Part shown: piece by piece, positions 1 through 9,201 of the stretch | Layout of the letters: every line of letters begins with the position of its first letter | Position numbering within the stretch: the first letter of the stretch is position 1 | Origin: Chloroflexota bacterium | GTDB taxonomy: Bacteria; Chloroflexota; UBA11872; UBA12225; JAJDUF01 | Reading direction: 5' to 3' | Assembly: GCA_022826725.1 (NCBI GenBank) | Contig: JAJDUF010000019.1 | Location: 47,472 to 111,471, forward strand | Length of the DNA: 64,000 bases | Notes under the pieces: generated by a model | Told to the model about the DNA's origin: nothing | Database searches by the model: none | The model's input: the letters and a program-made list of their open reading frames with translations, nothing else | Translations under genes and position numbers: made by a program

Positions 1-909
1 ATCATCCTAGGGACAGCCTACTTCGGAACGCGGGTCGAAGTGGCAACGACACACCACCTGATTGACACCGCACTCGACGCCGGGCTCAACGTCATAGACA
101 CGGCCAACTCGTATACCGATGGGCAGTCCGAGACGATCATCGGCGCAGCCCTTAAGGGGCGGCGGGACCGCGTAGTGCTGGCCTCCAAGGTCCATTTTCC
201 CCGCGGCGACGGCCCCAACGACCGCGGCAACAGCCGCTACCACATCATGGCGCAGGTCGAGGGCAGTCTGCGGCGACTCCAGACCGACCGCATTGACCTC
301 TATCAACTGCACCGGCCCGACCCGACCGTCCCCATCGAGGAGGCGCTCCGGGCACTGGACGACCTGCGCCAGCAAGGGAAGGTCGTGTACTACGGCACTT
401 CGATGTTTCCGGCCTGGCAGCTCTGCGCGGCGCTGTGGACCAGCGACCGACTGGGGCTGGTCCCTATCGTGTCGGAGCAGCCGTCGTATAGCCTGCTGCG
501 GCGGGAGGTGGAGACGGAGGTACTGCCCGTCTGCCGCGAGTACGGCATCGCGACGATCTTGTACAGCCCGCTGGCCAGCGGCTGGCTCACCGGCAAGTAC
601 CGGCGCAACGAACCGGCGCCGACGGACTCGCGCCTGAGTGCGAGCGGCGTGGACCTCGGGGCGGCCGAGCACGCCCGCACCTTCGATGCCGTCGAAGCCC
701 TGCAAGCCATCGCCTACGCCAAGGGCACTACCCTGAGCCAGCTCGCGCTGGCCTGGCTGCACGCCCAACCGGGGGTCACGGCAACGATCATCGGGCCGCG
801 CACGCCGGAGCAGCTCCAGGACAACCTCGGGGCGCTCGACGTGACCATCACCGACGAGGACCGCGCGGCCATTGATGCCATCGTCCCTCCGGAGACGACG
901 TTGGTGTAG
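1..909 (+). CDS. Aldo/keto reductase, 5'-truncated by window edge
   Basis: NAD(P)H-dependent aldo/keto reductase of the TIM-barrel superfamily, expected to reduce a sugar or aldehyde carbonyl in the cytosol. The reading frame is open from base 1 and the first residues (ILGTAYFGTRV) already match the conserved N-terminal strand, so the true start lies upstream; the GTG at 40 is internal. The catalytic tetrad is visible: Asp and Tyr in DTANSYTDGQSE, Lys in VVLASKVHF and His in LYQLHRPDP. The C-terminal part has the usual cofactor-loop region (TIIGPRTPEQLQDNL). It is followed 32 bp later by an SRPBCC protein on the same strand. Substrate cannot be told. A second AKR of the same superfamily lies at 27090. 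Confidence 0.9.
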   Translation: MILGTAYFGTRVEVATTHHLIDTALDAGLNVIDTANSYTDGQSETIIGAALKGRRDRVVLASKVHFPRGDGPNDRGNSRYHIMAQVEGSLRRLQTDRIDLYQLHRPDPTVPIEEALRALDDLRQQGKVVYYGTSMFPAWQLCAALWTSDRLGLVPIVSEQPSYSLLRREVETEVLPVCREYGIATILYSPLASGWLTGKYRRNEPAPTDSRLSASGVDLGAAEHARTFDAVEALQAIAYAKGTTLSQLALAWLHAQPGVTATIIGPRTPEQLQDNLGALDVTITDEDRAAIDAIVPPETTLV

Positions 910-941
910 TCGCTTTCGGCCGGCGGCCCGGCGGATACGAC

Positions 942-1400
942 ATGGACGTGGCCAACACGGTGCTGATGCGGGGCGATCCCCAGTTGGCGTTCACGCTGGC
1001 CGCTGCCGTCGATGATTGGCCCCGCTTGCTGCCTCACTATCGCTCCGTCCGCATTCTGGAAGAGCAAGGCCAGCGCCGGCACGTGCGGATGGCGGCCTGG
1101 CGTACCGGCATCCCGGTCGCCTGGACGGCCTGGCAGGAGGTGTTGCCGGCGGAGGACCGCATCACCTATCTCCACACCGGCGGACGGCTGATCGGGATGG
1201 AAGTAGTGTGGTCGTTTCGGCCGGTACCCGACGGGGTGGAAGTGCAGATTACGCACCACTATACGCCGGAGTACCGCTGGCTGCCGCAGTCGTGGCAGCC
1301 GTGGTTGGCAGAGCATGTGGCGGGACGGTTCTTCGTGCAGCACATCGCCGGGCAAACCCTGCACGTGCTGCGCGAGCACGTCGAGGCCGCCCGCCGCTAA
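942..1400 (+). CDS. SRPBCC (polyketide cyclase/START-like) family protein
   Basis: A 152-residue protein with the layout of the SRPBCC helix-grip fold: an N-terminal strand, a helix with DWPRLLPHYRSV, a run of alternating strands (HVRMAAW, GVEVQITHHY) and a long C-terminal helix (EHVAGRFFVQHIAGQTLHVLREHV). Such domains bind hydrophobic ligands or act as aromatase/cyclases. The ATG at 942 is 32 bp after the aldo/keto reductase stop, so the two genes may be co-transcribed. No catalytic residue can be named, so the role (aromatic ring cyclisation, lipid or cofactor binding) is open. It converges on the enolase-superfamily gene that ends at 1431. Confidence 0.7.
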   Translation: MDVANTVLMRGDPQLAFTLAAAVDDWPRLLPHYRSVRILEEQGQRRHVRMAAWRTGIPVAWTAWQEVLPAEDRITYLHTGGRLIGMEVVWSFRPVPDGVEVQITHHYTPEYRWLPQSWQPWLAEHVAGRFFVQHIAGQTLHVLREHVEAARR

Positions 1401-1430
1401 CGCGCCGCTGGCTCCGTTCCCGGCGGGATT

Positions 1431-2507
1431 CTAGCGCTGGTGGTGGCTGATGAAGTCTTCTTCAAGCGTCAGGCCGAGTCCGGGGCGGTCGCTGAGGGTA
1501 ATCCAGCCGTCGCGCACGTCCAACGGCTGCTCATAGAGCCGCGACCAGATTTGATACGGCTCGCAGGCGGGGCAGGTGGAGACGGTCAATCCGTTGGGGA
1601 CCGCGGCTACCAAGTGGGCGTTCAGCTCCGGGAAGCTGGCGCCATGCGGGGCCACCTTGACGTGGAAGGCTTCTGCGACGGCAGCGTATTTGCGCCAAGC
1701 CGTGTACCCTCCACCGCCGAGAATGTCGAGCTGCAGCACGCGCACGGAGCCACGCGCTACCAGGTCGCGGGCAGCATAGAGAGTGCGTTCGCCTTCGCCA
1801 CCGGCAACCAAGAGGTGTGGGGCGGCACGGGCCACGACGGCCAGCCCTTCAACCTGGTCATCCCACTGGACCGGCTCCTCGAGCCAGTAGACGTTGTATT
1901 TCTGGCACTCCTGGGCCACGGTGGCGGCGGTCCACGGGCCCCAAGCGCGATGCGCGTCTACCATGAGCTGGGTATCGTCGCCAACGGCGGCCCGCACGGC
2001 GGCGATCTCGGAGAGCACCTCCACCGGGTCGTTGTTGAGCGTGTGGAACTTGACTTGGGTGAACCCCTGGTCCCGGTAGTCGGCGAGGCGTTGGACCAGG
2101 TCGGCCGTTTCGCGCTCGAAGATTGTGCCGTCGGCGTAGGCGGGCACGCGGCGGCGGGAGCCGCCGAGCAGCCGCCAGACCGGCTGACCCAACGCCTTAC
2201 CTTTGAGGTCCCACAGTGCGATATCGAGGGCGCCGATGGCGCCGACGAGGCGAGAATCGGGGTGGCCGCGGCTCTGGGTTGTGGCGTACATGGCGTGCCA
2301 GAGGCGCTCCACGTCGAGCGGACTCTGGTTCAGCAGGATGGACGTTAAGGCTTCGATGACGGGGATGTTGGCCGGGCCGGTACGCGAGAGGCCCGTTAGC
2401 CCCTCATCGGTGCGTACCAGGACTACGCTGTGATCGCGCTGAAAGGTATGTCCCCCGGCTTCACCGCTGATGTCGAGAGTACATGTCTCCACGCCTGTAA
2501 TCTTCAT
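1431..2507 (-). CDS. Mandelate racemase/muconate lactonizing enzyme family protein
   Basis: Enolase-superfamily enzyme of 358 residues, predicted to abstract a proton alpha to a carboxylate, usually as a sugar-acid dehydratase or racemase. Visible: the first-strand KFH motif (general acid/base Lys), metal ligands in VDAHRAW, WLEEP and AGGEGE, and the Asp (QLDILGGG) plus His (VAPHGA) dyad typical of the mandelate racemase subgroup. The ATG at 2507 is preceded by AGGAG 8 nt upstream and starts at the conserved MKIT, so it is preferred to a possible start at 2531. The gene is divergent from ftsZ. A second, different family member is at 18182. Exact substrate not predictable from sequence. Confidence 0.88.
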   Translation of the reverse strand: MKITGVETCTLDISGEAGGHTFQRDHSVVLVRTDEGLTGLSRTGPANIPVIEALTSILLNQSPLDVERLWHAMYATTQSRGHPDSRLVGAIGALDIALWDLKGKALGQPVWRLLGGSRRRVPAYADGTIFERETADLVQRLADYRDQGFTQVKFHTLNNDPVEVLSEIAAVRAAVGDDTQLMVDAHRAWGPWTAATVAQECQKYNVYWLEEPVQWDDQVEGLAVVARAAPHLLVAGGEGERTLYAARDLVARGSVRVLQLDILGGGGYTAWRKYAAVAEAFHVKVAPHGASFPELNAHLVAAVPNGLTVSTCPACEPYQIWSRLYEQPLDVRDGWITLSDRPGLGLTLEEDFISHHQR

Positions 2508-2687
2508 CCGCTTGCTCCTGCACGTGCTCATGCTACCGAGCGGCGAGGCGTCCGTTTCGCTTTACCGTTCCTGATACGCGGAGGCGGGACACGGCCGCCG
2601 CGCGCTGTCCGGTCCGGTAGGAGAGATGGTACAGTTGGGTACGTTGAGTTGGCTGTGTCCAGGCTCAACTGCGAGAGGGAGCACACT

Positions 2688-3857
2688 ATGGCCATGATGC
2701 CAGATCGTATCCGGGCGGTGGGAGGTAGCGAGGAAACCGACGACGGGCCGGGGATGGCACCGGAGCTTGGTCAGTACGCGCTCATCAAGGTCGTCGGCGT
2801 TGGCGGCGGCGGTAGTAATGCCATTGACCGCATGATCGAGACGCAGATCGGGGGCGTTGACTTCATTACGGTGAATACGGACGCCCAGCAGTTGGTGCGC
2901 TCGGCCGCGCCAACGACCGTCCATATCGGCGACAAGAGCACCAAGGGCTTGGGCGCCGGCGGCAAGCCGGAGATCGGCGCCAAGGCCGCCGAGGAGAGCC
3001 TGGAAGACCTGGAAGCAGTGCTGCAAGGCGCCGATATGGTGTTCGTCGCTGCGGGGATGGGCGGCGGCACCGGTACGGGCGCTGCGCCTAAGATCGCCCA
3101 ACTCGCCAAGGGCATGGGTGCCCTGACCATTGCCGTGGTCACGCGGCCGTTCAAGTTCGAGGGGGCGCGGCGGCGTCAGGTTGCCGAGGATGGCATTGCC
3201 GAACTGCAAGCCGAAGTGGATACGCTCATTACCATCCCGAACGACCGCTTGCTGAACGTGGCCGACAAGAACGCGACGCTCACGGATGCGTTCAAGCTGG
3301 CCGACGACGTGCTGCGGCAAGGGATTCAAGGCATCTCCGACCTGATTACAGTGCCTGGGCTGATTAATCTGGACTTTGCCGATGTGCGGGCCATCATGGC
3401 CAATGCGGGATCGGCACTGATGGCCATTGGGCACGGCTCCGGGGAGGACCGGGCCGTGGAAGCAGCCAAGGAGGCTGTAGCTAGCCCGCTACTCGATATT
3501 GCGATCAATGGCGCGAGCGGCATCCTGTTCAACATCACCGGCGGCGAAGACCTGACCCTGGCGGAGGTCAATGAGGCGGCCGACGTGATTTCCAACGCGG
3601 CCGCTTCCGAAGCCAACATCATCTTCGGGGCGGTGATTGATCCGGAGAATGAAGGCTCGGTGAAGATCACGGTGATCGGTACCGGCTTCGAAGCGCAGGC
3701 GGCCATGCCGACCGAGCGGATGCCCGTCTTGCCACGGCAGCGCGCGGGGAGTACTAGCCCCCGTGTCCGCTCGCGTGATCTCCCGGAAAGCGCTGCTCCG
3801 CGTGGCCGGGATCCCTTGGATATCCCGGCTTTCCTGCGACCCCGCCAGCGGCCGTAG
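2688..3857 (+). CDS. ftsZ: Cell division protein FtsZ
   Basis: Tubulin-like GTPase that polymerises into the cytokinetic Z-ring. The 389-residue product has the N-terminal nucleotide loop ([13 protein letters not shown], about 37-49), the tubulin signature GGGTGTG (about 125-131), the NxDFADVR segment needed for GTP hydrolysis and a C-terminal conserved peptide (DIPAFLRPR) that binds membrane anchors, preceded by a short linker. The ATG at 2688 has a GAGAGGGAG ribosome site and fits the usual family length; the frame is open further upstream but without family sequence. No ftsA, ftsQ or mur genes are adjacent, so ftsZ stands outside a dcw cluster here. An inverted repeat follows the stop. Confidence 0.97.
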   Translation: MAMMPDRIRAVGGSEETDDGPGMAPELGQYALIKVVGVGGGGSNAIDRMIETQIGGVDFITVNTDAQQLVRSAAPTTVHIGDKSTKGLGAGGKPEIGAKAAEESLEDLEAVLQGADMVFVAAGMGGGTGTGAAPKIAQLAKGMGALTIAVVTRPFKFEGARRRQVAEDGIAELQAEVDTLITIPNDRLLNVADKNATLTDAFKLADDVLRQGIQGISDLITVPGLINLDFADVRAIMANAGSALMAIGHGSGEDRAVEAAKEAVASPLLDIAINGASGILFNITGGEDLTLAEVNEAADVISNAAASEANIIFGAVIDPENEGSVKITVIGTGFEAQAAMPTERMPVLPRQRAGSTSPRVRSRDLPESAAPRGRDPLDIPAFLRPRQRP

Positions 3858-3870
3858 CGCCGGACGGATA

Positions 3871-3902
3871 GGGGAAAGGGCAACCACAAGGGTTGCCCCT
3901 AC
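3871..3902. repeat. Intergenic palindrome downstream of ftsZ
   Basis: An 8-bp stem GGGCAACC/GGTTGCCC (3878-3885 and 3891-3898) with a 5-nt loop, followed by CCTACGG and no T-run. The form resembles short dispersed palindromic intergenic repeats more than an intrinsic terminator, although it could still act as a weak transcript-end structure for ftsZ. Confidence 0.6.
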
Positions 3903-3951
3903 GGCGGTCTCGCCCGCACTATCGCTCGGCGGCGAGGCGGGGCCGGCGGGA

Positions 3952-4036
3952 TGGTGGGCAAGCAGGGATTTGAACCCTGACCCCTTGCGGGACTAGCTCC
4001 TAAGGCTAGCGCGTCTGCCGATTCCGCCACTTGCCC
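3952..4036 (-). tRNA. tRNA-Leu (anticodon UAG)
   Basis: Reverse-strand cloverleaf of 85 nt: acceptor GGGCAAG pairs with CTTGCCC, the D-arm contains GGCGGAATCGGCAGACGC, the anticodon loop is CTTAGGA (anticodon UAG, Leu), a class II variable arm follows (CCCGCAAGGGG), then a TTCAAAT T-loop. The 3' CCA is encoded (complement of 3952-3954). A TATACT box on the same strand (complement of 4102-4107) lies about 65 nt upstream and may be its -10 element. The gene sits between ftsZ and nadK, opposite in strand to both. Confidence 0.95.
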
Positions 4037-4278
4037 ATATAGGCGTGGGTGACAGCGAGCACCGCTGCCGGGCCGCCACCTCTCACCAATCGCCGCTATC
4101 CAGTATAACAACGCGGGGAGCTTGCCCTCGGCTCGCCGGCCGACCCAGGCTCGCCGCCGCTGATGGCGGTTAGCTCGCAGCATGCAATCGGGTGGAGAGG
4201 AGGCAGGGCAGCACGGCACAGCGTTGCCTGGGATCACCTGTCACCGCTGGCTCCCTGCCGGGCACCGGGCGCTCAACA

Positions 4279-5151
4279 ATGGTAGCAGCGCAAGCAAAGC
4301 GTATCGGGCTGGTGTACCAGCCGCGAAAACCGGAAGCGGTCGAGCTGGCCGCGGCGTTGTCCCAGCGGATTCGGGCCGCCGGTATCGAGACTTGGACGGA
4401 ATCCGCTTGGGAAGAAGCGGCGGTGAGTGCCAGCCTACCCGGCACGGACTTGGTCCTTACCTTCGGCGGCGACGGGACCATCATCCGCACCCTGCGGCTG
4501 GCGCCGCCGTTGGGCGTAGCGGTGGCCGGCGTCAACTTCGGCAAGCTCGGATTCCTCGCCGAAGTCGAGGCGGATGAAGTAGCCGCCGCGCTCCCGCGCT
4601 TGCTGGCGGCCGACTACTGGTGCGAAGAGCGCACCTTACTCGCCATTACGCACCGGCGAGCAGGGGCAGTGGTGGGCGAATACCTCGCCGTGAACGAGGC
4701 GCTCATCAGCCGGGGGCGGGCCAACCGCGTCGTGCGGCTCCAACTGTGGATTCACGGCGAGTACGTCACGACCTACGCGGCCGATGGGCTCATCCTCGCT
4801 ACACCCACCGGCTCGACCGGTTCCAATCTCGCCAACCTTGGGCCGGTGCTGCCGCCGGACATGCGGGCGCTCATCGTCAGCCCGGTGCTGCCGTTCGTGA
4901 GCTTCCCTAACCCCTTGATCGTTCCGGAGGGAGCGCCGTTGCGGGTGCGCGCCGTGTTCGATCACGAGGCGGTGCTCGCCATTGACGGGCAGCGGACGAT
5001 TGCGCTGCAGAACGAAGATGTGGTCGAGGCGACCATCGCGCCGTATCCATGCTTGCTGGCCCGGTTGCGCGGCCGCCACTATTTCTATCGGGTGCTGGTG
5101 CCGGGCTTGCAACGCGCCCCGCTGCTCCCTTCGACACCGGAAGGCGGTTAG
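4279..5151 (+). CDS. nadK: NAD kinase
   Basis: ATP- or polyphosphate-dependent NAD kinase that makes NADP. The product is 290 residues from the ATG at 4279; the frame extends to 4192 but the added residues have no family sequence. Visible motifs are GGDGT with the following TIIRTLR helix, NFGKLGFLAE, the VNEALI segment that contacts NAD, and a TPTGSTGSN loop in place of the more common TPTGSTAY. The later VIVPEG-like strand and the DGQ turn that end the catalytic domain are also present. recN follows 42 bp downstream on the same strand, a gene order seen in many bacteria, so the pair is probably one transcript. Confidence 0.93.
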   Translation: MVAAQAKRIGLVYQPRKPEAVELAAALSQRIRAAGIETWTESAWEEAAVSASLPGTDLVLTFGGDGTIIRTLRLAPPLGVAVAGVNFGKLGFLAEVEADEVAAALPRLLAADYWCEERTLLAITHRRAGAVVGEYLAVNEALISRGRANRVVRLQLWIHGEYVTTYAADGLILATPTGSTGSNLANLGPVLPPDMRALIVSPVLPFVSFPNPLIVPEGAPLRVRAVFDHEAVLAIDGQRTIALQNEDVVEATIAPYPCLLARLRGRHYFYRVLVPGLQRAPLLPSTPEGG

Positions 5152-5193
5152 CTGACGACCGATAGCTGATGGCTGGCGGCTACCGAGGGCACC

Positions 5194-6981
5194 ATGCTGC
5201 ACGAGCTGACCATCGAGAACTTTGCGCTGCTGGCTCACGTGCATATCCGGTTCGGCGCCGGCCTCAACGTGCTGACCGGCGAGACCGGGGCCGGCAAGTC
5301 CATCATCATTGACGCAATCAGCCGCGTACTCGGCAGCCGCGGCGGCGCGGACGATGTCCGCAGCGGGACCACGCACGCGCACGTCGAGGCGGTGTTCTCC
5401 CTCGCCAAGCCACCGGCGGCCCTACAGGCGCTCCTGGCGGAGCGAGGGCTGCTCGATGCCGACGACGATGGGCCGGCGCCGGATACCGGCCCGCTGGAAC
5501 TCATCCTGACGCGGGACATCCGCCCCAACGGGCGGAGCATCGGGAGGGTGAACGGTCGGGCCGTCCCGCTGCACACGGTAGCGGCGCTGGGCCGCTTTCT
5601 GCTGGACATTCACGGGCAGACCGAGCACCTGTCGCTGCTACAGCCGGCAACGCAACTCCAACTCCTCGACCGCTTCGGCGGTCTGGAGGCGCTCGGCGCG
5701 GAGATACGCGACACGGCGGCGGCACTGGGCGACGCGCGGCGACAGTGGCGCACGATGCAGCAAGACGAGCGCGAACTGGCGCGCCGCGTAGACCTGCTCC
5801 GATATCAAGTAGACGAAATTGCCAGCGCCGACGTGCAGCCTGGCGAAGACGAGGCATTGCAGCAGGAGCGACACCTGTTGCTCAATGCCGAGCAGCTTGC
5901 CAGCGCCACGGCCAGCGCCTACGCGCAACTCACCGGCTCCGAGGGCGAGGCCGGGGCGCTGGATCAACTGGGGGACGCAGCCCGGCAACTCAACGCGCTG
6001 ACCGCCATTGATCCGGCGCTCGCCGAAACCGAGACGCTGCTGACCGAGGCGACGGCGCTGGTCGAGGAGGTCGGCCGCTCGCTCCGCGCCTATGCCGAGG
6101 GCGTCGAGGCCGATCCGGCGCGACTGGCCGAGGTGGAAGAGCGTCTGGACCTGATCCGGTCGTTGCAGCGCAAGTACGGCGACACCATCGAGGCGGTCCT
6201 GGCCTACGGCGCAGCGGCAGCGGCAGAATTGGAGGGCCTGACGCGGCGAGATGAGCGCCTGGCCGAACTGGCCGTGCAGGCCGCGGACCTGGCCGCGCAG
6301 CTGGGCCGGCACGCGACTCGCCTATCGCGGGCGCGTCGGCGGGCTGGCCGGCAGTTGGCGGCGGCGGTGGCCGACGAATTAGCCGATCTGAACCTGTCGG
6401 CGGCGTTCGAGGTCGCGGTGGAGTGCCAGCCGGACCCGGACGGTGTGCCCTGGTCCCCCGATGAGGCGCCGGTGCTAGACGGGGAGCCGGCCCCCGGCAC
6501 CCTGCTCGCTTGGGACGACAGCGGTATGGATACGGTGGAGTTTCGGATTGCGCCCAATCCCGGCGAGCCGCTCAAGCCGGTGGCGCGGGTCGCGTCGGGC
6601 GGCGAGATGAGCCGCATCCTGCTCGCGCTGAAGTCCATTCTCTCTAGCGTGGATCGCACGCCCACGCTGATCTTCGACGAGATAGACGTGGGTATCGGGG
6701 GGCGGAGCGGCCGGGTGCTCGGTGAGAAGCTCGCCGAACTGGCTGCCCAACATCAGGTGTTGTGCGTGACCCACCTGCCCCAGCTTGCGGTCTATGGTCA
6801 GAGCCACTTTTTCATCGCCAAGCAGGAGCAAGAGAACCGCACCACGACGACGGTGGAAGAGCTGGCCGGGCAAGCGCGGCTCTCCGAGATCGCGCAGATG
6901 CTCGGCGGCGCCACGGCCGCGAGCCTGAATCGCGCCCGCGAGATGCTGGAGCGGGTGGACCGGGGCGAGGTCGCGGCGTAG
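5194..6981 (+). CDS. recN: DNA repair protein RecN
   Basis: SMC-like ATPase that acts in double-strand break repair. The 595-residue protein has an N-terminal Walker A (GETGAGKS) after the ENFALL strand, a long coiled-coil-rich middle (about 160-370), then the ABC signature region (ASGGEMSRILLALK), Walker B (LIFDEIDVGIGG) and the H-loop region VTHLPQLA. Length and order are normal for RecN. The middle includes an unusual acidic-proline insertion (CQPDPDGVPWSPDE, near 410-425) before the second ATPase half. The ATG at 5194 has GAGGG upstream and follows nadK by 42 bp. Confidence 0.95.
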   Translation: MLHELTIENFALLAHVHIRFGAGLNVLTGETGAGKSIIIDAISRVLGSRGGADDVRSGTTHAHVEAVFSLAKPPAALQALLAERGLLDADDDGPAPDTGPLELILTRDIRPNGRSIGRVNGRAVPLHTVAALGRFLLDIHGQTEHLSLLQPATQLQLLDRFGGLEALGAEIRDTAAALGDARRQWRTMQQDERELARRVDLLRYQVDEIASADVQPGEDEALQQERHLLLNAEQLASATASAYAQLTGSEGEAGALDQLGDAARQLNALTAIDPALAETETLLTEATALVEEVGRSLRAYAEGVEADPARLAEVEERLDLIRSLQRKYGDTIEAVLAYGAAAAAELEGLTRRDERLAELAVQAADLAAQLGRHATRLSRARRRAGRQLAAAVADELADLNLSAAFEVAVECQPDPDGVPWSPDEAPVLDGEPAPGTLLAWDDSGMDTVEFRIAPNPGEPLKPVARVASGGEMSRILLALKSILSSVDRTPTLIFDEIDVGIGGRSGRVLGEKLAELAAQHQVLCVTHLPQLAVYGQSHFFIAKQEQENRTTTTVEELAGQARLSEIAQMLGGATAASLNRAREMLERVDRGEVAA

Positions 6982-7018
6982 GTGTCCAGAAGCAACGGGC
7001 TTGGATACTAACCAAGGG

Positions 7019-8086
7019 CTAGGCGGTGACCAGGTTGAGCTCTAGGCGGCGCCCCATGGCAAACACGGCCATGAAGAGCACCGCGCAGATCGCCAGGCCG
7101 ATTGCTAGCTCCGGCCACACGTCGGCCAGCGACGCTCCTTTGACGGCGATCTCGAAGAGCGGCGCGAGGAAGTAGTAGGTCGGGAAGACCTTCGCAATCC
7201 ACTGCGGGAGGTTGGGCCAGATAAAGAAGATCACCGGCGCAAAGAGCAGGACGCCGCTGGCCTTGGTGGCCGTGAAGAGCATGTTCGTATCCCGCGCCCA
7301 CGAGCCGAACAGCAGGCCAATCCCGGCGGACATGAGCGCAGCGAGCGCCAGTGTCAGGAGGAGTGCGGCCGGTTGCGATCCGAAGGCGTTGTTGATGGCT
7401 AGGGTAATCACGCCGGCGGTCAGCGCGAGCATGATACCCAGCACGCCTTTGCCGACGAGCACATCCGCCACCTGCACCGGCGTGACGAGCAACGCCTGAA
7501 GCGTCCGGCGCTCCTTCTCCTCGACGAGGCTGGCGGCTGGCACCATCCCTCCGCCGATCCAGACGGCGTACAACATCAGCAACGGCAGCAGGCGGTTGGC
7601 AATGGGCACTGCGTCGTCCTCACCCACCGTCGTCACGGCGACCTCGATAGGCGCCGGTGCTCCGGCCACCCCCCGGATCAGATCAACCGCGGTTACCCCC
7701 AGGATGATGCGATTGGCCGCCAGACTCTCACCACCCACGAAGAACTGAAGGATCGGCTGGTTGCCGGCACGCAGGGCGGCGTCGAAGCCAGGCTGGAGGA
7801 CCAGCCCAGCATCGAGGTCGTTCGCCTCCACCAGCGCCTTCAGCCGGGCGGCGGATGCGGGGAAAGCGACCTCGATACCCTCGATGTCCCGTACCGCCCG
7901 GACGATACTCGATTGCCCCTCGTCTACGATGCCGAGCCGCGGCGTAGGCTCGAACAGGTTGCCGAACACCCCTCGGATGAGCACCGTGAGCACCACCGGC
8001 ACGACGAAGGCGTAGAGAAAGATCGGGGAGCGCGGCCCCAACCGGAGGTCCTTGCGTAGCACGTTCCAGACCCGCACTCCGTTCAT
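7019..8086 (-). CDS. ABC-2 type transporter permease (distal gene of the exporter operon)
   Basis: Membrane subunit of an ABC-2 exporter, 355 residues. It has an N-terminal transmembrane helix after RKDLRLGPRSP, an extracytoplasmic domain of about 140 residues and then five to six helices, with the usual EEKERRTLQALLVTPV coupling segment ahead of them. Its ATG overlaps the stop of the upstream permease by 4 bp, so the two are translationally coupled. Together with the ATP-binding subunit at 9198 it should form a NatAB/CcmA-type efflux pump. Exported substrate (ion, drug, lipid or peptide) cannot be told. Confidence 0.88.
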   Translation of the reverse strand: MNGVRVWNVLRKDLRLGPRSPIFLYAFVVPVVLTVLIRGVFGNLFEPTPRLGIVDEGQSSIVRAVRDIEGIEVAFPASAARLKALVEANDLDAGLVLQPGFDAALRAGNQPILQFFVGGESLAANRIILGVTAVDLIRGVAGAPAPIEVAVTTVGEDDAVPIANRLLPLLMLYAVWIGGGMVPAASLVEEKERRTLQALLVTPVQVADVLVGKGVLGIMLALTAGVITLAINNAFGSQPAALLLTLALAALMSAGIGLLFGSWARDTNMLFTATKASGVLLFAPVIFFIWPNLPQWIAKVFPTYYFLAPLFEIAVKGASLADVWPELAIGLAICAVLFMAVFAMGRRLELNLVTA

Positions 8087-9201
8087 AACGCCTCAACCTT
8101 CCTCTTCAGAACGTACCACCCCACGCCGAAGACGACCACGCACCACGCCAGCAGCATCCCCAAGTACGGCAGGACTTCCGACCAGCCGGCGTCGTAGGAG
8201 CTTACGCCGACGATGGCCTGCACCAGCCCGTAGGAGGGCAGAATCTGCACCCAGAGGGAGGCGCTGCCCGGAAAGAGCGCCGCTATCGCAGGAATCAGCA
8301 GGGGGATCATGAAGATCATGCTGTAGAAGACCATGCCGATGAAGTCCTGGCCGGATGCCCCGGCGATCAGCCCGCAGCCGGTAACGAGCACCGCGCCGAG
8401 GAGCAAAGCGGTGAGCAGGATCAGCGGCTGGCGGGCGAACGAACCGATCAACAGCATGACGAGCGCTGCCTCGATGAAGGCGAGGGCCGTGCCGAACAGG
8501 CCCTTGGCTACCAGGAAATCGGCCGTCCTGGTTGGCGTCACGAGGACCGCTTTCACCGTGCGGCTATGCACCTCGCTGGCGACGAGCGTGCCGAGCGCCA
8601 TCACTTCGACCATCAGGATGAGGAAGGCGGCGAGCGGCCGCATCTTCTCGCGCAGCGGCACTTGGTCACCGGCGCGGTCCTCGCCGAGGATCACCGTTTC
8701 CTGCGTCGGCGCGGCGACGGGCAGAGCGTTGCCCGTCAGCGCATAGGCGATCTCGCGCACCAGGCTGGACATAGCGCGGCGGATGGCCGGCGGCACACCC
8801 GCATCAATGTAGACCTGCACGGTAGTTTGCTCGCCAGCGGCAACCCGCCGGAGGAAGTCGGCGGGAAAGTCCAAGCCGATCGCAACCTCCTTTTCAGCCT
8901 CACGCTCACCGAGGCCCAACGCGGCCCGGAGCGCGTCCGAGGTCTCGAACATGACAAACTCAATGCCGGCGCCCTGGGTGGCAACGGCCTGCTCGAATAC
9001 CTCGTCCATCCCGGTCTGATGGGCCCCAACCGTGATCGTCTCGTCTACGGAGTTGGGCAGCAGCCAGAAGGCGGCTACGTAGAACACGATCCCCAAGGCG
9101 GTCACAAAGACAAAGAACCGGTCGCGCGTGTGCGCCGCGAGGTCTTTACGCAGAATGGCCGCCACGATGGCCGCCCGCGATACGTGGCCGTCCGTGTTCA
9201 T
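8083..9201 (-). CDS. ABC-2 type transporter permease (middle gene of the exporter operon)
   Basis: Second membrane subunit, 372 residues, same architecture as its downstream neighbour: one N-terminal helix (VFVTALGIVFYVAAFWLL), an extracytoplasmic segment to about residue 190, then a C-terminal bundle of five to six helices and the SEVHSRTVKAVLVTPTR cytoplasmic coupling motif. It overlaps the ATP-binding gene by 4 bp upstream (9198-9201) and the next permease by 4 bp downstream (8083-8086). The two permeases are divergent in sequence, so the exporter is probably a heterodimer. Confidence 0.88.
   Translation of the reverse strand: MNTDGHVSRAAIVAAILRKDLAAHTRDRFFVFVTALGIVFYVAAFWLLPNSVDETITVGAHQTGMDEVFEQAVATQGAGIEFVMFETSDALRAALGLGEREAEKEVAIGLDFPADFLRRVAAGEQTTVQVYIDAGVPPAIRRAMSSLVREIAYALTGNALPVAAPTQETVILGEDRAGDQVPLREKMRPLAAFLILMVEVMALGTLVASEVHSRTVKAVLVTPTRTADFLVAKGLFGTALAFIEAALVMLLIGSFARQPLILLTALLLGAVLVTGCGLIAGASGQDFIGMVFYSMIFMIPLLIPAIAALFPGSASLWVQILPSYGLVQAIVGVSSYDAGWSEVLPYLGMLLAWCVVVFGVGWYVLKRKVEAL

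Noticed and set aside
7..768. Long open frame antisense to the aldo/keto reductase gene
   Set aside because: Shadow frame of a GC-rich gene; no family motifs, while the plus-strand frame has the full AKR tetrad.
3878..3898. Hairpin after ftsZ as an intrinsic terminator
   Set aside because: Stem is present but no T-run follows; the layout fits a dispersed repeat better.
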